From: Cedecea neteri
GTDB lineage: Bacteria; Pseudomonadota; Gammaproteobacteria; Enterobacterales; Enterobacteriaceae
Length of the DNA stretch: 64,000 nucleotides
NCBI RefSeq assembly: GCF_000758305.1
Contig: NZ_CP009458.1
Location: 4,650,001 to 4,714,000 of the forward strand
Direction of reading: 5' to 3'
How positions within the stretch are numbered: position 1 is the first letter of the stretch; every line of letters begins with the position of its first letter. The translations under genes were made by a program, and so were the position numbers. Positions 6,897-15,292 of the stretch are shown here, piece after piece. The notes beneath the pieces are model-generated. The model saw only the letters and a program-made list of their open reading frames with translations. It was not told where the DNA came from and ran no database searches.

Positions 6897-8921
6897 ATGG
6901 CCGCCATGAATAAAATAAACGCCTGCCACCTTCCCCCTTTGTCGGGAAAGCATGTGGCACCCAGTCTGCTGAATGACGCTAACGCCCTGCTTTATGCAGC
7001 CAAAAGCTTCGCGGCTGCCATGCTGGCGTATTACCTCGCTTTGTCTATCGGACTGGGGACGCCTTCCTGGGCCATCGTCACCGTCTACATCGTTTCACAA
7101 ACAACGGTGGGTGCCTCGCTGAGCAAAGGGGTTTATCGTCTGGCGGGCACGGTTGTTGGTGCTGCAGCGACCGTTTTAATCGTGCCGACGTTTGTGAATA
7201 TGCCGATTCTGTGCAGCGTGGTACTGACCGGCTGGATTGCCCTGTGTCTTTATTTCTCGCTGCTTGAGCGCACGCCCCGCGCCTACGCCTTTGTGTTAGC
7301 AGGCTACACGGCAAGCCTGATCGGCTTCCCTGCCCTACACGATCCCGGTTCAATTTTCGATACGTCCATCACCCGCGTGCAGGAGATTTCGCTGGGCATA
7401 CTCTGTGCGAGCCTCGTTCACCGCTATGTTTTGCCGAAGCGAATCGCTGGGCTGTTTAACGCCAAAGTCCTGGAAACGCTGAGCTCGGCGCGGCTGGCCG
7501 TGGCGGCTTCGCTGAGCGACGAGCCACCTTCAGGCTTTAAAAACCTGCATTTGGCCCTGCCGTTACAGCTTTTACAGAACCTCAACCACCATGTTCCCTT
7601 TGACTTTGCTCTTTCCGCCCCCATCGGCCTGGCCAGAAAAAAACTGCACGATAAGTTTGCTCGCCTGTTGGTGGTGAACAGCGAACTGAGCGAACGCCGG
7701 CAGACGATAAACGCGCTGCATCCTGAGCTGCTGCGGCTGGAGGATGATGTCCGACGCTGGCTAAACGGTGAGCCTGAAATCGCGGGCGAAGCGCTGAAAA
7801 AACAAAGCTCGGCGTTAGCGAAAATGTTATCTGCAGCAGCGCTCCAGCCAGAAGATATGCTGCAGGCAAGTTTTGCCGCCTATCTTTGTGAAGCCATCAC
7901 TCTTCTGCTGCAGTGCGAGAAATTGTACCTGGCGATCTCACAGTCACCCCAGGTGCTGGCAGACGAACCGCCAGCCAAAGGCTACGTGCTTCATCGAGAC
8001 AGTCTGACCGCGGCTAAGACCGCGCTGGGCGCTTTCACTCTGGTGCTAGTCGGATGCCTGGTATGGATTTATTCTGCCTGGCCGGACGGGGCCACGGCGG
8101 TGTCGGTGATTGGGGTTTGCTGTACGCTGTTCGGCAGTTTCGACACGCCCACGCCGCATCTCATTAAATATGTGATTGGTTCGCTCTACGGCGTGGCGAT
8201 AAGTCTGCTCTATAGCTTTGCGATTTTGCCGCAAATCACCACTTTTAGCGTGCTGGCCGCCGCGCTGGCACCCGTCTATTTGCTGGCAGGATCGCTGCAG
8301 GCCAGGCCCCCGACGACGTTTATGGCTATGGGCATCACGCTGACGCTCCCCATTTTATCCGGGCTTGGCTCCCACTACGGCGGTGACTTCGCGGTGGCGC
8401 TCAACACCGCCACAGCTTTATTCATTGCGATCGGCTTTGCCGTGTTCGGCATGGGGCTGCTGCAAACCGTGCGGGCCGACGCGGCAATAAATCGCCTGCT
8501 TCAGCTATGCCGCCGCGACGTTAAACGCAGCGCAAAAGGCGCTTTCCCCCCGGATGAAGTCGCCTGGACAAACCTGATGATAGACAGAACGGCGTTACTG
8601 CTGCCACGCCTGCAGCGAAGCGAACAGCCCGCAGAGCAGATTCTTAACCAGATGCTGCACTACCTGCGTGCCGGGCTGGCCACAATGCACCTGCGGCAGT
8701 TGCTGGTTCACCTCCAGCGGAAAAGCGCCGAACAGGTAGATGAAGTGCTTGGCATGTTGTCCAGCGAATCAGACGTTCAAAAAATTCAGGCAAAGGTTTT
8801 ATCGCTGTTAAACGCGCATCCTCCGGCGTCGGATGCACTGACCCGGCGGCTTAATCACGGGCTAATAGACTTGTATTGTGCGTTGAATATTTCAGGTAAG
8901 GAGCGAACCGATGGTCGGTGA
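6897..8921 (+). CDS. FUSC family efflux inner-membrane protein (YdhK/AaeB-like)
   Basis: A 674-residue inner-membrane protein of the fusaric acid resistance/aromatic acid exporter family. It has two sets of membrane helices (about residues 30-185 and 370-515), each followed by a large soluble helical segment, which is the YdhK/AaeB architecture. It is first of three overlapping genes with a DUF1656 protein and an HlyD-type adaptor, the same set as E. coli ydhIJK and aaeXAB but in a different order. Together they should export aromatic or phenolic acids across the envelope, probably with TolC. An in-frame ATG at 6906 is an alternative start. Confidence 0.87.
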   Translation: MAAMNKINACHLPPLSGKHVAPSLLNDANALLYAAKSFAAAMLAYYLALSIGLGTPSWAIVTVYIVSQTTVGASLSKGVYRLAGTVVGAAATVLIVPTFVNMPILCSVVLTGWIALCLYFSLLERTPRAYAFVLAGYTASLIGFPALHDPGSIFDTSITRVQEISLGILCASLVHRYVLPKRIAGLFNAKVLETLSSARLAVAASLSDEPPSGFKNLHLALPLQLLQNLNHHVPFDFALSAPIGLARKKLHDKFARLLVVNSELSERRQTINALHPELLRLEDDVRRWLNGEPEIAGEALKKQSSALAKMLSAAALQPEDMLQASFAAYLCEAITLLLQCEKLYLAISQSPQVLADEPPAKGYVLHRDSLTAAKTALGAFTLVLVGCLVWIYSAWPDGATAVSVIGVCCTLFGSFDTPTPHLIKYVIGSLYGVAISLLYSFAILPQITTFSVLAAALAPVYLLAGSLQARPPTTFMAMGITLTLPILSGLGSHYGGDFAVALNTATALFIAIGFAVFGMGLLQTVRADAAINRLLQLCRRDVKRSAKGAFPPDEVAWTNLMIDRTALLLPRLQRSEQPAEQILNQMLHYLRAGLATMHLRQLLVHLQRKSAEQVDEVLGMLSSESDVQKIQAKVLSLLNAHPPASDALTRRLNHGLIDLYCALNISGKERTDGR

Positions 8922-9126
8922 CGTGAATATTGGCGGCGTTTATCTCCCCGCCCTGTTGGTCATCGCACTCGTTGCGCTGCTCTGCACTCTTTTTCTGCTT
9001 TCGTTACTGATGCGTAGCGGGATTTACCGCCGCCTGCCCTGTCGGCCACTGATTGATTTCGCCGCTTATATTTTCACCGCATTCCTGATACTGCATGGGC
9101 TGAACGCTCAGGGGTTTATCGTATGA
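8911..9126 (+). CDS. DUF1656 small membrane protein (YdhI/AaeX-like)
   Basis: A 71-residue protein with two membrane helices (about residues 10-32 and 47-65). It starts within the last 11 bases of the FUSC gene and its stop overlaps the start of the HlyD gene by 4 bases, so translation is coupled. DUF1656 proteins accompany FUSC/HlyD pairs as in ydhI and aaeX; their role in the pump is not defined. Confidence 0.88.
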   Translation: MVGDVNIGGVYLPALLVIALVALLCTLFLLSLLMRSGIYRRLPCRPLIDFAAYIFTAFLILHGLNAQGFIV

Positions 9127-9986
9127 AATCGTTTTTGGCTCTGACAAGCCGCTACGCGCTGACGCTCATTGCGACTGCCGCAGCCCTGATTATCGCTTTT
9201 ATGATGTGGAAGCATGAATCACAAATCCCCTGGACGAGGGATGGCCGGGTTCGCGCCGACGTGGTGCAGATTGCGCCTGACGTCTCTGGCCCCGTGAGCA
9301 GCGTTGCCGTGAAGGACAACCAGTGGGTGAACCGCGGCGATATTCTCTACTCTATCGATCCGCGCTGGCTAAAACTTGCCGTCAGCAGCGCCCAGTCAGA
9401 AGTTGAAGTAAAGCGCCACGAAATGCAGATGCGCCAGGATTCTGCCGCGCGGCGCACGCAGCTGCAGAGCGTGATATCTAAAGAAGATTTACAGCAAACC
9501 CGCAGTGCGGCAAACGTGGCCATCGCCAACTACCAGGGCGCACTGGCGGCACTGGAACTGGCGCAGCTCAATTTGGCCCATGCCACCGTTAAAGCCCCGG
9601 TGGCGGGCTACGTGACGCATCTCAGGCTCAGCCCCGGCGACTACGCCACCGCAGGCGTGACAAAAGTCGCCATCATTGATGCCAAAAGCTTCTGGATTGT
9701 CGGTTATTTTGAGGAGACAAAGATGCGACACATTCGCGTGGGGAACAGCGCGAAGATAGCGCTGATGGGCTTTGACGCAGTGATACCCGGCCATGTGGAA
9801 AGCATTGGCCACGGCATCGGCGACAGCAACGATGAAACAGGCGATCTCGGCCTGCCGGACGTCAATCCTACCTTTAGCTGGGTGCGTCTTGCGCAGCGGG
9901 TGCCGGTACGCATCCATATCGACAGGCTACCGGCAGGCGTTGAATTAGTGGCAGGCTTATCCGCGAGTATTTCTGTCACGCCTTAA
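9123..9986 (+). CDS. HlyD-type periplasmic adaptor
   Basis: A 287-residue membrane-fusion protein. One N-terminal helix (about residues 10-27) anchors it in the inner membrane. A split biotinyl-lipoyl-like domain (residues 45-85 and about 155-185) brackets a helical hairpin (85-150), and a beta-barrel follows. This is the YdhJ/AaeA layout. The ATGA overlap with the DUF1656 gene shows one operon. It should bridge the FUSC transporter to an outer-membrane channel. Confidence 0.88.
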   Translation: MKSFLALTSRYALTLIATAAALIIAFMMWKHESQIPWTRDGRVRADVVQIAPDVSGPVSSVAVKDNQWVNRGDILYSIDPRWLKLAVSSAQSEVEVKRHEMQMRQDSAARRTQLQSVISKEDLQQTRSAANVAIANYQGALAALELAQLNLAHATVKAPVAGYVTHLRLSPGDYATAGVTKVAIIDAKSFWIVGYFEETKMRHIRVGNSAKIALMGFDAVIPGHVESIGHGIGDSNDETGDLGLPDVNPTFSWVRLAQRVPVRIHIDRLPAGVELVAGLSASISVTP

Positions 9987-10042
9987 CGCGCTGAATCTGG
10001 CTGAACAATGCTATCATCCCGGCCAGGCTAACAAACCCAGAG

Positions 10043-10294
10043 ATGACCATGAACAACGAAATCGACCTGAAATATTACGACATCGCGGACGAGTACTCGA
10101 CGGAAGCGGCAAAGCCCGTTGCCGAGGATGAGCGTGATGCCGTGGCGCACTATTTCCAGCTGCTGATTACCCGCTTAATGAACAACGAGGAAATCAGCGA
10201 GGAAGCGCAGGGCGAGATGGCCGTTGAGGCTGGCCTTGCCGAACAGCGCATTGACGAAATCGCTGAGTTTCTGAATCAGTGGGGCAACGAGTAA
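10043..10294 (+). CDS. ymjA: YmjA-like DUF2543 protein
   Basis: An 83-residue acidic protein that matches E. coli YmjA nearly throughout, including LKYYDIADEY near the start and IDEIAEFLNQWGNE at the end. DUF2543 proteins are small, soluble and confined to enteric bacteria; no function is known. ATG at 10049 is an alternative start giving 81 residues, the length of the E. coli protein. Confidence 0.85.
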   Translation: MTMNNEIDLKYYDIADEYSTEAAKPVAEDERDAVAHYFQLLITRLMNNEEISEEAQGEMAVEAGLAEQRIDEIAEFLNQWGNE

Positions 10295-10302
10295 TTTCTG
10301 CC

Positions 10303-10334
10303 GCGACAGGTTTCCCGTCAGAACGGGCTGTCGC
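10303..10334. terminator. Hairpin between ymjA and the pseudouridine synthase
   Basis: Nested inverted repeats GCGACAG/CTGTCGC (10303-10309, 10328-10334) and CCCGT/ACGGG (10314-10318, 10323-10327) form a strong stem with a 4-base loop. There is no long T-run, so it may be a weak or Rho-assisted terminator for the two convergent genes. It overlaps the stop codon of the minus-strand gene. Confidence 0.4.
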
Positions 10335-11016
10335 ACCTGGCAACTAGCGGTTCGCCGCTAACGGGGTGAACAAAATGCAGTTCGCTGGCATGCAGCATCA
10401 GCCGCGGCACTCGTTCGGTGCCCGGCAACGCCAGCCCGCCATACAGATCGCAGCCCAGGATTGGATGACCCAGATATTGCGCATGGATGCGCAATTGGTG
10501 GGTTCGCCCGGTTTCAGGCTCAAGCTTCACCCTCGTTAACGGCAGCCGAACGCCATTTTCAAATTCCCGATAAAACCGCTCAATCACCGTGTAACGCGAG
10601 CGAGCAGGTTTCCCGCTGACAGAGCAAATCGACATCAGCGGAAACAGTGCCGGATCTTTAGCAATCGCCGCATCGATTATTCCCTCTTCTTTTTCAAGAT
10701 GCCCGCAAAGCAGCGCGGTATACACCTTGGCAACCGAACGCTGGCTGAACTGCTGGCAGAGCAACGCATTGATCGCCTTATTCAACGCAATCACCATCAG
10801 CCCGGACGTGCCGAAATCCAGACGATGCACCAGCGTGCAGCCGGGGAATATCTGCACCAGCCGATGATGCACCGAATCAAGATTCTGCGGGTTTTTCCCT
10901 GAAAGGCTGAGCAAGCCGGAAGGTTTATTGATCAACGCCAGATGCTCGTCCTGATAAAGAATCTCTATCTCATCAAAACAAGGCGGGGCAATAAAAGTAT
11001 CAATAATCGTAGACAT
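10318..11016 (-). CDS. RluA family RNA pseudouridine synthase
   Basis: A 232-residue pseudouridine synthase. The catalytic Asp lies in the RluA signature HRLDFGTSGLMVIAL (about residues 84-98), after an ILYQDEHLALINKPSGLLS strand-loop at about 19-37, and the late motif RTHQLRIHAQYLGHPILG (about 170-187) is intact. It lacks an N-terminal S4 RNA-binding domain. It has about the length of RluA but clear sequence differences from it, so the target uridine (rRNA or tRNA) is not certain. It is convergent with ymjA and stands alone on its strand. Confidence 0.82.
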   Translation of the reverse strand: MSTIIDTFIAPPCFDEIEILYQDEHLALINKPSGLLSLSGKNPQNLDSVHHRLVQIFPGCTLVHRLDFGTSGLMVIALNKAINALLCQQFSQRSVAKVYTALLCGHLEKEEGIIDAAIAKDPALFPLMSICSVSGKPARSRYTVIERFYREFENGVRLPLTRVKLEPETGRTHQLRIHAQYLGHPILGCDLYGGLALPGTERVPRLMLHASELHFVHPVSGEPLVARCDSPF

Positions 11017-11206
11017 CAGGCTGCCCGGCTGGAGAGTGGAGCCGGATGATAGCGAATTTCACGAGGCATTGCTCAATTATGACAGCCCATTCAGCCGGAT
11101 TATTGCTCCATGGAAATGAGGAAGAGATAATGTTTCAGTTCCAGACAACTTACTGAACTGGAAGGTTAAGTTAAACATCACCGGAAATTATTTACAGAGG
11201 CATGGT

Positions 11207-11455
11207 ATGGCTATTTCAGCTAAACACCTGAGCTTTGATGAGCAAAAAATGTGGGTTGAACTGAGCGATGGGCGCACGTTAGGCGTACCGTTGGAATGGT
11301 TTCCAAAGTTGCTCCATGCCGATCAGGTACAGCGTGCCAATTATGAATTAAGCGCACGCGGCATTCATTGGGATACTCTAAATGAAGATATCTCAGTTGA
11401 AGGGCTGCTCGCCGGTCGCGGCGATACAACCTTTCGCCCTCATGACGCGGCCTGA
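11207..11455 (+). CDS. Orphan DUF2442 protein
   Basis: An 82-residue DUF2442 protein (AKHLSFDEQKMWVELSDGRTLGVPLEWFPKL is characteristic). Members are often paired with a DUF4160 gene in a proposed toxin-antitoxin arrangement. No DUF4160 partner precedes or follows it here: the 190 bases upstream hold no supported gene and a terminator comes directly after. It may be a solitary regulator or the remnant of a pair. AGAGG lies in front of the ATG. Confidence 0.8.
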   Translation: MAISAKHLSFDEQKMWVELSDGRTLGVPLEWFPKLLHADQVQRANYELSARGIHWDTLNEDISVEGLLAGRGDTTFRPHDAA

Positions 11456-11483
11456 AAAGAAATAGAATTCAACTTCTCGCGCC

Positions 11484-11511
11484 AAAAAAGGGGCCATTAA
11501 GGCCCCTCTTT
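11484..11511. terminator. Bidirectional terminator
   Basis: Stem GGGGCC/GGCCCC (11490-11495 and 11501-11506) flanked by six A on the left and T-rich sequence on the right. It can end both the DUF2442 gene and the convergent cytochrome c gene. Confidence 0.75.
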
Positions 11512-11528
11512 AAACTTACCTGGCTGAA

Positions 11529-12731
11529 CTATTTGTCCTCACCAGTTATCTTTTTCACTTCCTCTGCCGTTGCCGCAGGCGCACCGTTCCCCCAGGAACC
11601 GCGAACGTAGTTCGCCACATCGGTCATCTCTTTGTCTGACAGCACGCCTTTATAGCCTGGCATCATGAACGGAATGGTGCCCTGGGTTTGCGGTGTATGC
11701 GCCCCGTCAGCAATCACGCGGATAAGCGAGGACGGATCTTTCGCCATCACCGCCGAGTTGCCCACCAGCGAAGGCACGTTGAAGTCCGTGCCCTTCCCGT
11801 CCGGGCTGTGACAGGTTGAGCAGTAGCGCATGTAGAGGGTTTTACCGTCGGACGGCTGAGAAACCACGGCAGCATTCACCGGCGTGGCCGCTGGTTTTTG
11901 CGGCTTGAAGTTGGCGATATACAGCGCGATAGCTTCCAGGTCGGCATCCGTCAGGTACTGGGTACTTTGGGTGACCACTTCGCCCATCGGGCCGGCAATG
12001 GCGTGATGCTGGCTGCGGCCTTTGCTCAGCAGATCTTTCACTTCCTGAGTGGACATATTCATGCCGCGCAGGGAAGGCGCATACCAGCCGTCGATCATCG
12101 CCCCGCTCAGGAATTCTGGGCTGGAATCATCGTAGCCTTTCTCCTGCATCGCCATGCCGCGCGGCGTATGACAGGCGCCGCAGTGGCCCGGCCCTTGCAC
12201 CAGATAAGCCCCACGTTTAATTTTCTCCGCGTTATCTCCGCGGGCTTCAACCACCACGCCGCCGGATTTCACATCATCCACGAACAGGCCGTTCCACACG
12301 CGCAGCGGCCAGCGGGCCGACAACAGCAATGGAATATCGTTCTCTTTGTTGGCGGTCGCCGCCGGGGCAACGTCCTTCATAAAGTAGTCGTACAGCGCCC
12401 TCACGTCTTCATCGGTCATTTTGGCGTAGGAAGGATAAGGCATCGCCGGGTAAAGGGCGTGGCCATCTTTGGCTATCCCCTGGCGAACCGCCTTCTCGAA
12501 ATCTTCGTAGCTGTAATCGCCAATGCCGTGGGTTTTGTCCGGCGTGATGTTGGTGGAATAGATATCGCCCACCGGCGTGGAAAATTTTTTGCCGCCGGCC
12601 ATCGGCTGGCCGCCGTCTACGGTGTGGCAAGCGACACAGTCTGACGCGCGTGCCACATACTCACCTTGCGATACGGCAGCGTGGCCGCTGGCAGAAAAGA
12701 GGATTGAGATAGCCGCTAAAATACGTTTCAT
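11529..12731 (-). CDS. Periplasmic triheme cytochrome c
   Basis: A 400-residue cytochrome c with a Sec signal peptide (residues 1-19, cleavage after GHAA) and three CxxCH heme sites: C32-H36, C184-H188 and C304-H308. This is the layout of the cytochrome subunits of membrane-linked alcohol, gluconate and aldehyde dehydrogenases, which pass electrons to ubiquinone. Here its partner is the FAD protein immediately upstream, whose stop lies 7 bases from this start. The ATG at 12731 is used because it begins the signal peptide; the open frame extends further upstream into that gene. The C-terminal KKITGEDK region lacks an obvious membrane anchor. Confidence 0.88.
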   Translation of the reverse strand: MKRILAAISILFSASGHAAVSQGEYVARASDCVACHTVDGGQPMAGGKKFSTPVGDIYSTNITPDKTHGIGDYSYEDFEKAVRQGIAKDGHALYPAMPYPSYAKMTDEDVRALYDYFMKDVAPAATANKENDIPLLLSARWPLRVWNGLFVDDVKSGGVVVEARGDNAEKIKRGAYLVQGPGHCGACHTPRGMAMQEKGYDDSSPEFLSGAMIDGWYAPSLRGMNMSTQEVKDLLSKGRSQHHAIAGPMGEVVTQSTQYLTDADLEAIALYIANFKPQKPAATPVNAAVVSQPSDGKTLYMRYCSTCHSPDGKGTDFNVPSLVGNSAVMAKDPSSLIRVIADGAHTPQTQGTIPFMMPGYKGVLSDKEMTDVANYVRGSWGNGAPAATAEEVKKITGEDK

Positions 12732-12738
12732 TTTTTGG

Positions 12739-14643
12739 TTACCCCATCGCCACAAGTTCGTTGACTGCACGCCATGCCTGGTCGATAGCCGCGTGGGCGT
12801 AGGCGCTCCAGTCTGAGTCAGAGTTAGCAATCGTGATGCGGCCTATCGGCTGGCGGGCACGGTTGATAATTTCCGGCATTTTCTCCATGTCATCGCTCAG
12901 GGCGTTAGCATAGTAGGCGTAACCGTGCGCCCAGCGGTTGACCGTGATGGCCGCAATATCGCGTTCGTGGTCAAAGCCGGTGTGGCCCAGCATCTCCTGC
13001 AACTGAGAGCGGATCATCTGTTCGTGGGCTTCGAAGGTAGAACCCAGCAGGAACGCACGGCCCCGGCGGAACTGCTCGCGCGGAGACATGTTGCTGCCCG
13101 GATAAGTCGGTACATACACCATGTGGATACACATCGGGTCGTCCGGCGTCTGCGGGTGATGGTAATCACCCATGCTGACAGGGTAATCGAGCTTCACGCG
13201 GCTGTAAGGTGCAGCGGGCGAATAGAATTCATGCACGCCGGTGTTTTTGAAAGCACGCCAGTTATTGACCACCACGTTGGTGTAAACGAGCGGCGCTTTG
13301 ACGTTGAGGCGCAGATCTTCTTTCTGCTGCTCCGGCGCTTCCGGCACGATGTACGGGATCATCATGTTGTAGCCCGCCATGATAGCGTTGCGGCTCTTCA
13401 CGCGGTGCAGCTTACCGCTCTGATTGTTGATGTAGCTCACCACCACGCCGTTATCGGCATTGGCGGCGTTAATCACGCTACTGTTGAGGCGAATGCGGGT
13501 GCCGTTTTCCGGCCTGTCCAGCAGCTCGTAGTGCAGCCTTGCGGTGACGGAATCTTCCATCGTGCTGCCCGGCAGCGCTTCAGGAATCAGTTTGCGCACC
13601 ATCAGGCGCGTCAGCCCGGCGTTGCCGTCCGGGAAGTGGTAAGTGTACGGCTCCTCGAGGTCGGCCAGCGCTTCGCCATCCAGCGGCGGCAAACCCATCG
13701 CCTCCATGCCCGGCAGCGCACAGGCGCGTGCATCGCTGCAGCTCACGCCTTCAATGCCGATGGCAAAAAAGTCGTTGGTACGCTGCTGGAAGTACATCAG
13801 CGCCATTTTGCTTAAGCCGACTTTCTTCTCAAGGAGTTCATGATAGCTGTGGGTATCCAGCCATTCGCTTTTCTGCTCGACCGTCATGCCCGGCAGGTAA
13901 TCGGCAGGGTTGACGTGCAGATCCAGCAGCGCCTTGCGGTCTGCCTCGCTGAGCGGGAAGTCGTTGATAAAGGCTTCGATACTGCGGCCATTCAGTCTGT
14001 CCGGCGGAATATCATCAGACACCGCGCGGCCAGGGTCGCCACTGACGATTTTGGTTTCGCCGAAGTTTTTTTTGTCGAAGAACACACCGCGACTCAGGTT
14101 CTGGTCCGGGTAGAAAGTGGCGTCAAAGCTGCTTTTCATTCGCGTGATGCTGACGCCCAGGGAATCCATCAGGCCGTGAACTACCGGGCTGAAGTTGCTG
14201 TTCGGGGACTGGAATGACTCGCTGCCGCCGTAGCCCAGCAGCGTTTTGCCGCCGACGTTGAACTGGTTGCGCTTGGCATGGCCGCCGAAGTCGTCATGGT
14301 TATCGAGGATCAGGATTTTGGCCTCCTTCCCCATTTTTTCGCGCCAGAAGCAGGCCGCCGCCAGGCCGCTGATCCCGCCGCCGACCACCACCAGGTCGTA
14401 CTCTTCTTCTACTGGCAGCTTACCGAAGTCGAATTTTTCGTGCTCGCGCCCAAGGGCGTGCGCCATTTCGAACGAGCCAGGGTGGTTGCCACGCAGGCCA
14501 GTCAAGCCCGGCGGGTAGTAATCTGCATTGATCACGGCACTGCCGGGTGCTTTGCCGTTTGCCCTCACCAGTTCCAGAGGCGTTAAACCAGAGACAATTG
14601 CAATTGCCATCCCGTTAAGAAAGTCACGTCGGGTAATAGACAT
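12739..14643 (-). CDS. Tat-exported FAD amine dehydrogenase, spermidine dehydrogenase-like
   Basis: A 634-residue flavoprotein. A Tat signal is present (TRRDFLNG, Arg5-Arg6) with a hydrophobic run to residue 20, so the enzyme is exported folded. The FAD-binding GGGISG lies at residues 88-93 and is followed by ILILDNHDDFGGHAKRN, as recalled for the family of Pseudomonas spermidine dehydrogenase (SpdH). It is not a GMC oxidoreductase. That enzyme cleaves spermidine to diaminopropane and 4-aminobutyraldehyde, giving electrons to a cytochrome. Support here: the cytochrome c gene 7 bases downstream and an aminoaldehyde dehydrogenase upstream. The polyamine substrate is inference; another amine or alcohol is possible. 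Confidence 0.72.
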   Translation of the reverse strand: MSITRRDFLNGMAIAIVSGLTPLELVRANGKAPGSAVINADYYPPGLTGLRGNHPGSFEMAHALGREHEKFDFGKLPVEEEYDLVVVGGGISGLAAACFWREKMGKEAKILILDNHDDFGGHAKRNQFNVGGKTLLGYGGSESFQSPNSNFSPVVHGLMDSLGVSITRMKSSFDATFYPDQNLSRGVFFDKKNFGETKIVSGDPGRAVSDDIPPDRLNGRSIEAFINDFPLSEADRKALLDLHVNPADYLPGMTVEQKSEWLDTHSYHELLEKKVGLSKMALMYFQQRTNDFFAIGIEGVSCSDARACALPGMEAMGLPPLDGEALADLEEPYTYHFPDGNAGLTRLMVRKLIPEALPGSTMEDSVTARLHYELLDRPENGTRIRLNSSVINAANADNGVVVSYINNQSGKLHRVKSRNAIMAGYNMMIPYIVPEAPEQQKEDLRLNVKAPLVYTNVVVNNWRAFKNTGVHEFYSPAAPYSRVKLDYPVSMGDYHHPQTPDDPMCIHMVYVPTYPGSNMSPREQFRRGRAFLLGSTFEAHEQMIRSQLQEMLGHTGFDHERDIAAITVNRWAHGYAYYANALSDDMEKMPEIINRARQPIGRITIANSDSDWSAYAHAAIDQAWRAVNELVAMG

Positions 14644-14761
14644 AGATAACCTTTTTTATCAGTCTGTTAGACATATTATTCACCAAATGATAACAAACTC
14701 CCTGCCGCTTCGCTACGCGATAAGCCTGTTAACTATAGTGTCTTTTCTGGTAACGGGTTGC

Positions 14762-14803
14762 CGGCACGCCGCCCGCTGGTAACCACCAGAGATCGGCGTG
14801 CCG
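14762..14803 (-). terminator. Long hairpin between the SnoaL and FAD genes
   Basis: A perfect 10-bp inverted repeat CGGCACGCCG/CGGCGTGCCG (14762-14771, 14794-14803) encloses a second one, CTGGT/ACCAG. No T-run follows. It begins 5 bases after the SnoaL stop and may end, slow or stabilise the transcript before the FAD gene, in front of which a separate promoter could lie in the AT-rich 14650-14750 stretch. Confidence 0.45.
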
Positions 14804-14807
14804 CAGG

Positions 14808-15281
14808 CTATTGCCGAGGTTTGAGCTCTTCGTCGAGTTTCTTCGAGTCGTAGTAATCGCCCTGCCAGGTAATTTTGCCGTGGCTGACTTTGATAAAGCT
14901 TACGCCTTCAAACTTGATCGGGTTGTTGGTCGCCGGGCTGCCGCTCCACTCGCCGCTGTTAGTGCCGGTGAACGTCCAGCGAAAAGCGATGGTGTCGTGG
15001 TTGTAAACCGGCTCGCTGGTCATCTGCCAGTGCAGGTCCGGCACCGCTTTAATAAACGCGCCAATCACCTCTTTCTCGGCTTTTTCTTTCCCTTCAACCG
15101 GCGTGCCGACGGCAGCGTCGTAATAAACCATGTCGCTGGCAAGATACTGGCCCGCCTGTCCGGCGTTATGGGCGTTCCACGCGGCCATATAATTTTTCAC
15201 GACGGAAAGCGGAGCGCTTTCGGCCAGCGCCAGGGTGGAAAAGAAAAACAGCGACAGCGCAGCAGCATTAACTCTTTTCAT
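14808..15281 (-). CDS. Periplasmic SnoaL-like protein
   Basis: A 157-residue protein with a Sec signal peptide (residues 1-20, cleavage after ALA). The mature part is a SnoaL/NTF2-like alpha+beta barrel: VVKNYMAAWNAHNAGQAGQY near the start, a FKAVPDLHW-type segment (IKAVPDLHWQM) in the middle, and GVSFIKVSHGKITWQGDYYD near the end. SnoaL-like proteins include ester cyclases and isomerases, but many have no known reaction. Its start lies 11 bases after the aldehyde dehydrogenase stop with AAGGATC in front, so the two form an operon. It could bind or transform the amine or aldehyde in the periplasm; this is only suggested by location. Confidence 0.8.
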   Translation of the reverse strand: MKRVNAAALSLFFFSTLALAESAPLSVVKNYMAAWNAHNAGQAGQYLASDMVYYDAAVGTPVEGKEKAEKEVIGAFIKAVPDLHWQMTSEPVYNHDTIAFRWTFTGTNSGEWSGSPATNNPIKFEGVSFIKVSHGKITWQGDYYDSKKLDEELKPRQ

Positions 15282-15292
15282 CGCAGGGATCC

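Noticed and set aside
11529..12830. Gluconate 2-dehydrogenase as identity of the FAD/cytochrome pair
   Set aside because: The cytochrome fits, but the FAD protein lacks GMC-family features and there is no small gamma subunit gene.
12925..13815. Long open frame antisense to the FAD dehydrogenase
   Set aside because: It lies wholly opposite a gene with clear domains, has a His/Arg/Val-rich composition typical of reverse-strand frames in GC-rich DNA, and matches no family.
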